Position numbers and translations under genes: made by a program. 64,000 nucleotides of DNA from CALKJP01 sp046299555 (GTDB taxonomy: Bacteria > Bacteroidota > Bacteroidia > JACCXN01), in contig JBKBHS010000002.1 of assembly GCA_046299555.1 (NCBI GenBank), positions 310,001 to 374,000 on the forward strand, given 5' to 3'. Below, in pieces: positions 62,351 to 64,000 of this stretch (position 1 is the first letter of the stretch; each line of letters starts with the position of its first letter). Under the pieces are notes generated by a model, which searched no databases, was not told where the DNA came from, and worked only from the letters and a program-made list of their open reading frames with translations.

Positions 62351-63350
62351 CTGTTAATGTTTTTAGGAATTTAATTATCTGATTTTTTTCTTCATCGGAT
62401 AATTGGATTCCACTTCTCAACAAAGGATGTAAATTATCAACCTGTTTTACATGAAAGCGATAATGATCTAAAACTTCATTTAATGACCAAAATCTGCCAT
62501 CGTGCATATATGGAAAAGTTTTTTCAATATTACGTAATGAAGGCACTTTAAATTTTCCAATATCTTCAGATTGTAATGTTATATCAGCTCTTCCTTTATC
62601 TGAGATAAATGCAGAATCTAATCCGATGTTTATAAATTCAAAATTGGTAAATAAAGGAGGCGTGTGACATGAAGCGCATTTCTTTTCAAATAAAGCCAAT
62701 CCTTTTTTTTCATCTTCTGAGAACTGTCCTCCCTTTTCGCCTCTTATATATTTATCGTATTTAGAATTATACGACATTAAAAAGCCTTGAAACTGCGTAA
62801 GGGCATAAAAAATACGTTGCGAATTTATTTCCTCATCTCCGAAAGCAGCTTTAAATCTTTTACGATATGTAGCATTTGCTTTCAAACGTTCAATAATAAC
62901 TTTTAAATCCCCATCCATTTCTATTGGATTTATAATTGGAGATAAAGGTTGCATCTCAATATGATTTATCCCCCCATCGTGCATAAAAGCCGGATGCCAA
63001 ATAAGATTTTGTAGTGCGGGAGCATTTCTTGTTCCAAACTGCCCGTCAATTCCATGGCTGGTTGAATGTCCTGAATGGGCAAAAGCAACAAATTGTTGAT
63101 GACAGCTACCACAAGATATGGTATTATCGCGCGATAGAATTGGGTCGTAAAAGAGTTGTCGACCTAACTTAAAACCTGCCTCTGTAAGTTTATTTTCGCC
63201 TTTAAATTCATAAACAGGCTTAGGAAAGCCCGGAGGTACAAAAAAGTTTATATCATAAACCGGAGGGTCTAATAAACGTACCTCAGGGTCTTTCTTACAA
63301 CCTTGAAATACAAATACAACAAATAATATTAACGTTACAACTCTAATCAT
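62289..63350 (-). CDS. Di-haem peroxidase-like protein of the MbnH/MauG group
   Basis: This 353-residue lipoprotein (lipobox FQGC, Cys18) has two haem-c sites, CGSCH at 80-84 and CASCH at 225-229, and the family blocks LFYDPILSRDNTISCGSCH, GQFGTRNAPALQNL and PYMHDGRFWSLNEVLDHY. It lies 7 bp after an MbnP-family gene. In methanotrophs MbnH modifies a tryptophan of MbnP to create a copper site, so a similar maturation is the likely role. Ordinary peroxide reduction is the alternative. Confidence 0.93.
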   Translation of the reverse strand: MIRVVTLILFVVFVFQGCKKDPEVRLLDPPVYDINFFVPPGFPKPVYEFKGENKLTEAGFKLGRQLFYDPILSRDNTISCGSCHQQFVAFAHSGHSTSHGIDGQFGTRNAPALQNLIWHPAFMHDGGINHIEMQPLSPIINPIEMDGDLKVIIERLKANATYRKRFKAAFGDEEINSQRIFYALTQFQGFLMSYNSKYDKYIRGEKGGQFSEDEKKGLALFEKKCASCHTPPLFTNFEFINIGLDSAFISDKGRADITLQSEDIGKFKVPSLRNIEKTFPYMHDGRFWSLNEVLDHYRFHVKQVDNLHPLLRSGIQLSDEEKNQIIKFLKTLTDESFINDPRFADPFQNQEVH

Positions 63351-63357
63351 TTAATTT

Positions 63358-64000
63358 TTAATGATTATGAATATCGCTCACCGAAAACATATTTACATAA
63401 TTATCGGCTATTTTTATGGCATTTGCACCCGGCATATGCACCGTATTCATATTTGCAAAACTAATTAAATTAGGTGTTTTAAACATATTGTTAACATCAA
63501 CCTTTAAATGAATTCCTGATGAAGCTTTTTCTTTAACTACTAATTTGTTACCGTTAAATGATAAATTAACTTTTCTAATGGCATTTGTGTTATTACTTTC
63601 TCTAAAACCTCCAATATGAAAACGTAATTGATTTCCCGAAGCTGTTGATTGAGGAGAATTTCCTTCCATTTTTAAGAAAATGTATCCTGAATTCCAGCTC
63701 CAGAACATTCCATTTGCAGGATCTAAAGCTCCTGTTTGAGCTCCTGAAACATTGCGTGTACTATCAACTCCTATAGTAAATGATAGAGCTGAATATTCTC
63801 CCGGAGGTATATTATTTACCGTAATTTTATGAGTTGAAGTGTTAGCAGCATCAATCAAATAATAATCAACAGGAATTGAAATACTTTGCCCATCAACGCG
63901 AGATAGGTTAATTGCCGACACATAATAAGCAAATTTGCTTATTGTATAAGTATCGCCATTTTCATTGGTGTATGTAGCTGAGTTTAATGCTAATGTATTA
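63358..64000 (-). CDS. MbnP-family protein, N-terminus cut by the window edge
   Basis: The frame is open from 63358 to the last base, so the start lies beyond the window. The GTG at 63921 is internal. The visible 213 residues show NTLALNSATYTNENGDTYTISKFAYYVSAINLSRVDG, typical of MbnP proteins, then VNNIPPGEYSALSFTIGVDSTRN, GALDPANGMFWSWNSGYIFLKMEG with conserved tryptophans, and QLRFHIGGF. MbnP binds copper through an oxidised tryptophan in the known case. Which tryptophan would be used here cannot be told. The last residues are His-rich (SVSDIHNH). Confidence 0.88.
   Translation of the reverse strand, partial: NTLALNSATYTNENGDTYTISKFAYYVSAINLSRVDGQSISIPVDYYLIDAANTSTHKITVNNIPPGEYSALSFTIGVDSTRNVSGAQTGALDPANGMFWSWNSGYIFLKMEGNSPQSTASGNQLRFHIGGFRESNNTNAIRKVNLSFNGNKLVVKEKASSGIHLKVDVNNMFKTPNLISFANMNTVHMPGANAIKIADNYVNMFSVSDIHNH

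Noticed and set aside
63358..63921. GTG at 63921 as the true start of the MbnP gene
   Set aside because: The frame stays open to the window end, and the residues before the GTG match the conserved MbnP N-terminal region.

Overview
The window comes from a low-GC member of the Bacteroidota. The markers are a partial type IX secretion sorting domain, a PorE-like TPR/beta-propeller/OmpA protein, the two-domain GlmU-family protein, a DUF3822-rsmD pair, a dciA-recF pair, many Gln-ending signal peptides and lipoboxes, and recurrent TAnnTTTG promoter boxes typical of this phylum's primary sigma factor. Species cannot be told. A run of 100 Ns shows that this is a draft scaffold. I see no rRNA or tRNA gene.

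Layout. 1-9112 (minus strand): a truncated secreted T9SS cargo, Lon protease, a GlmU-like protein, a decayed K+ channel gene, DnaK and a lipoprotein. 9238-12365 (plus): panB, a nucleotide-sugar dehydratase and a thioesterase. 12367-18804 (minus): an S41 protease, the PorE-like protein, a lectin-like secreted protein, an AHSA1-type protein and a RecD-like helicase. 19023-22951 (plus): a pseudopilin-like membrane protein, DUF3822, rsmD, coaD and a TlpA-like thioredoxin. 22953-25685 (minus): two unknown genes, a GDPD, a PAP2-family protein and a SiaC-like protein. 26134-30604 is mixed: a di-haem peroxidase, beta-propeller, TPR, dciA and recF. 30719-37759 (plus): a TPR membrane protein, ribH, a 5'-nucleotidase split into two genes, dnaA, a tyrosine phosphatase, an RsmI-like methyltransferase and a TolB-like propeller.

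37978-46600 is the accessory region. It holds a type V-A CRISPR system read on the minus strand: a 20-repeat array, cas2 and a complete cas12a with all catalytic residues. There is no cas1 or cas4. The gap between cas2 and cas12a holds the first 18 codons of an IS200/RAYT-type transposase and several REP-like palindromes, which suggests erosion of the adaptation genes. Beyond cas12a lies a Fic protein flanked by composite repeats. Inside these repeats I find three different segments of exactly 30 nt, each bounded by GTTGTGATTTGCTTT and ACAGC on the minus strand. This looks like a relic of a second, type II-C CRISPR array whose repeats were invaded by a palindromic, tandem-repeat element.

46610-64000 returns to core and envelope genes: an OmpA protein, a TonB receptor, a formylglycine-enzyme-like protein, a Rieske oxygenase, a YwqK-type protein, ftsK, lolA, a hydrolase, hisH, tcdA, a thioesterase, a coiled-coil lipoprotein and rsmE. 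It ends in an MbnP / di-haem peroxidase / CDICGC outer-membrane operon cut by the window edge.
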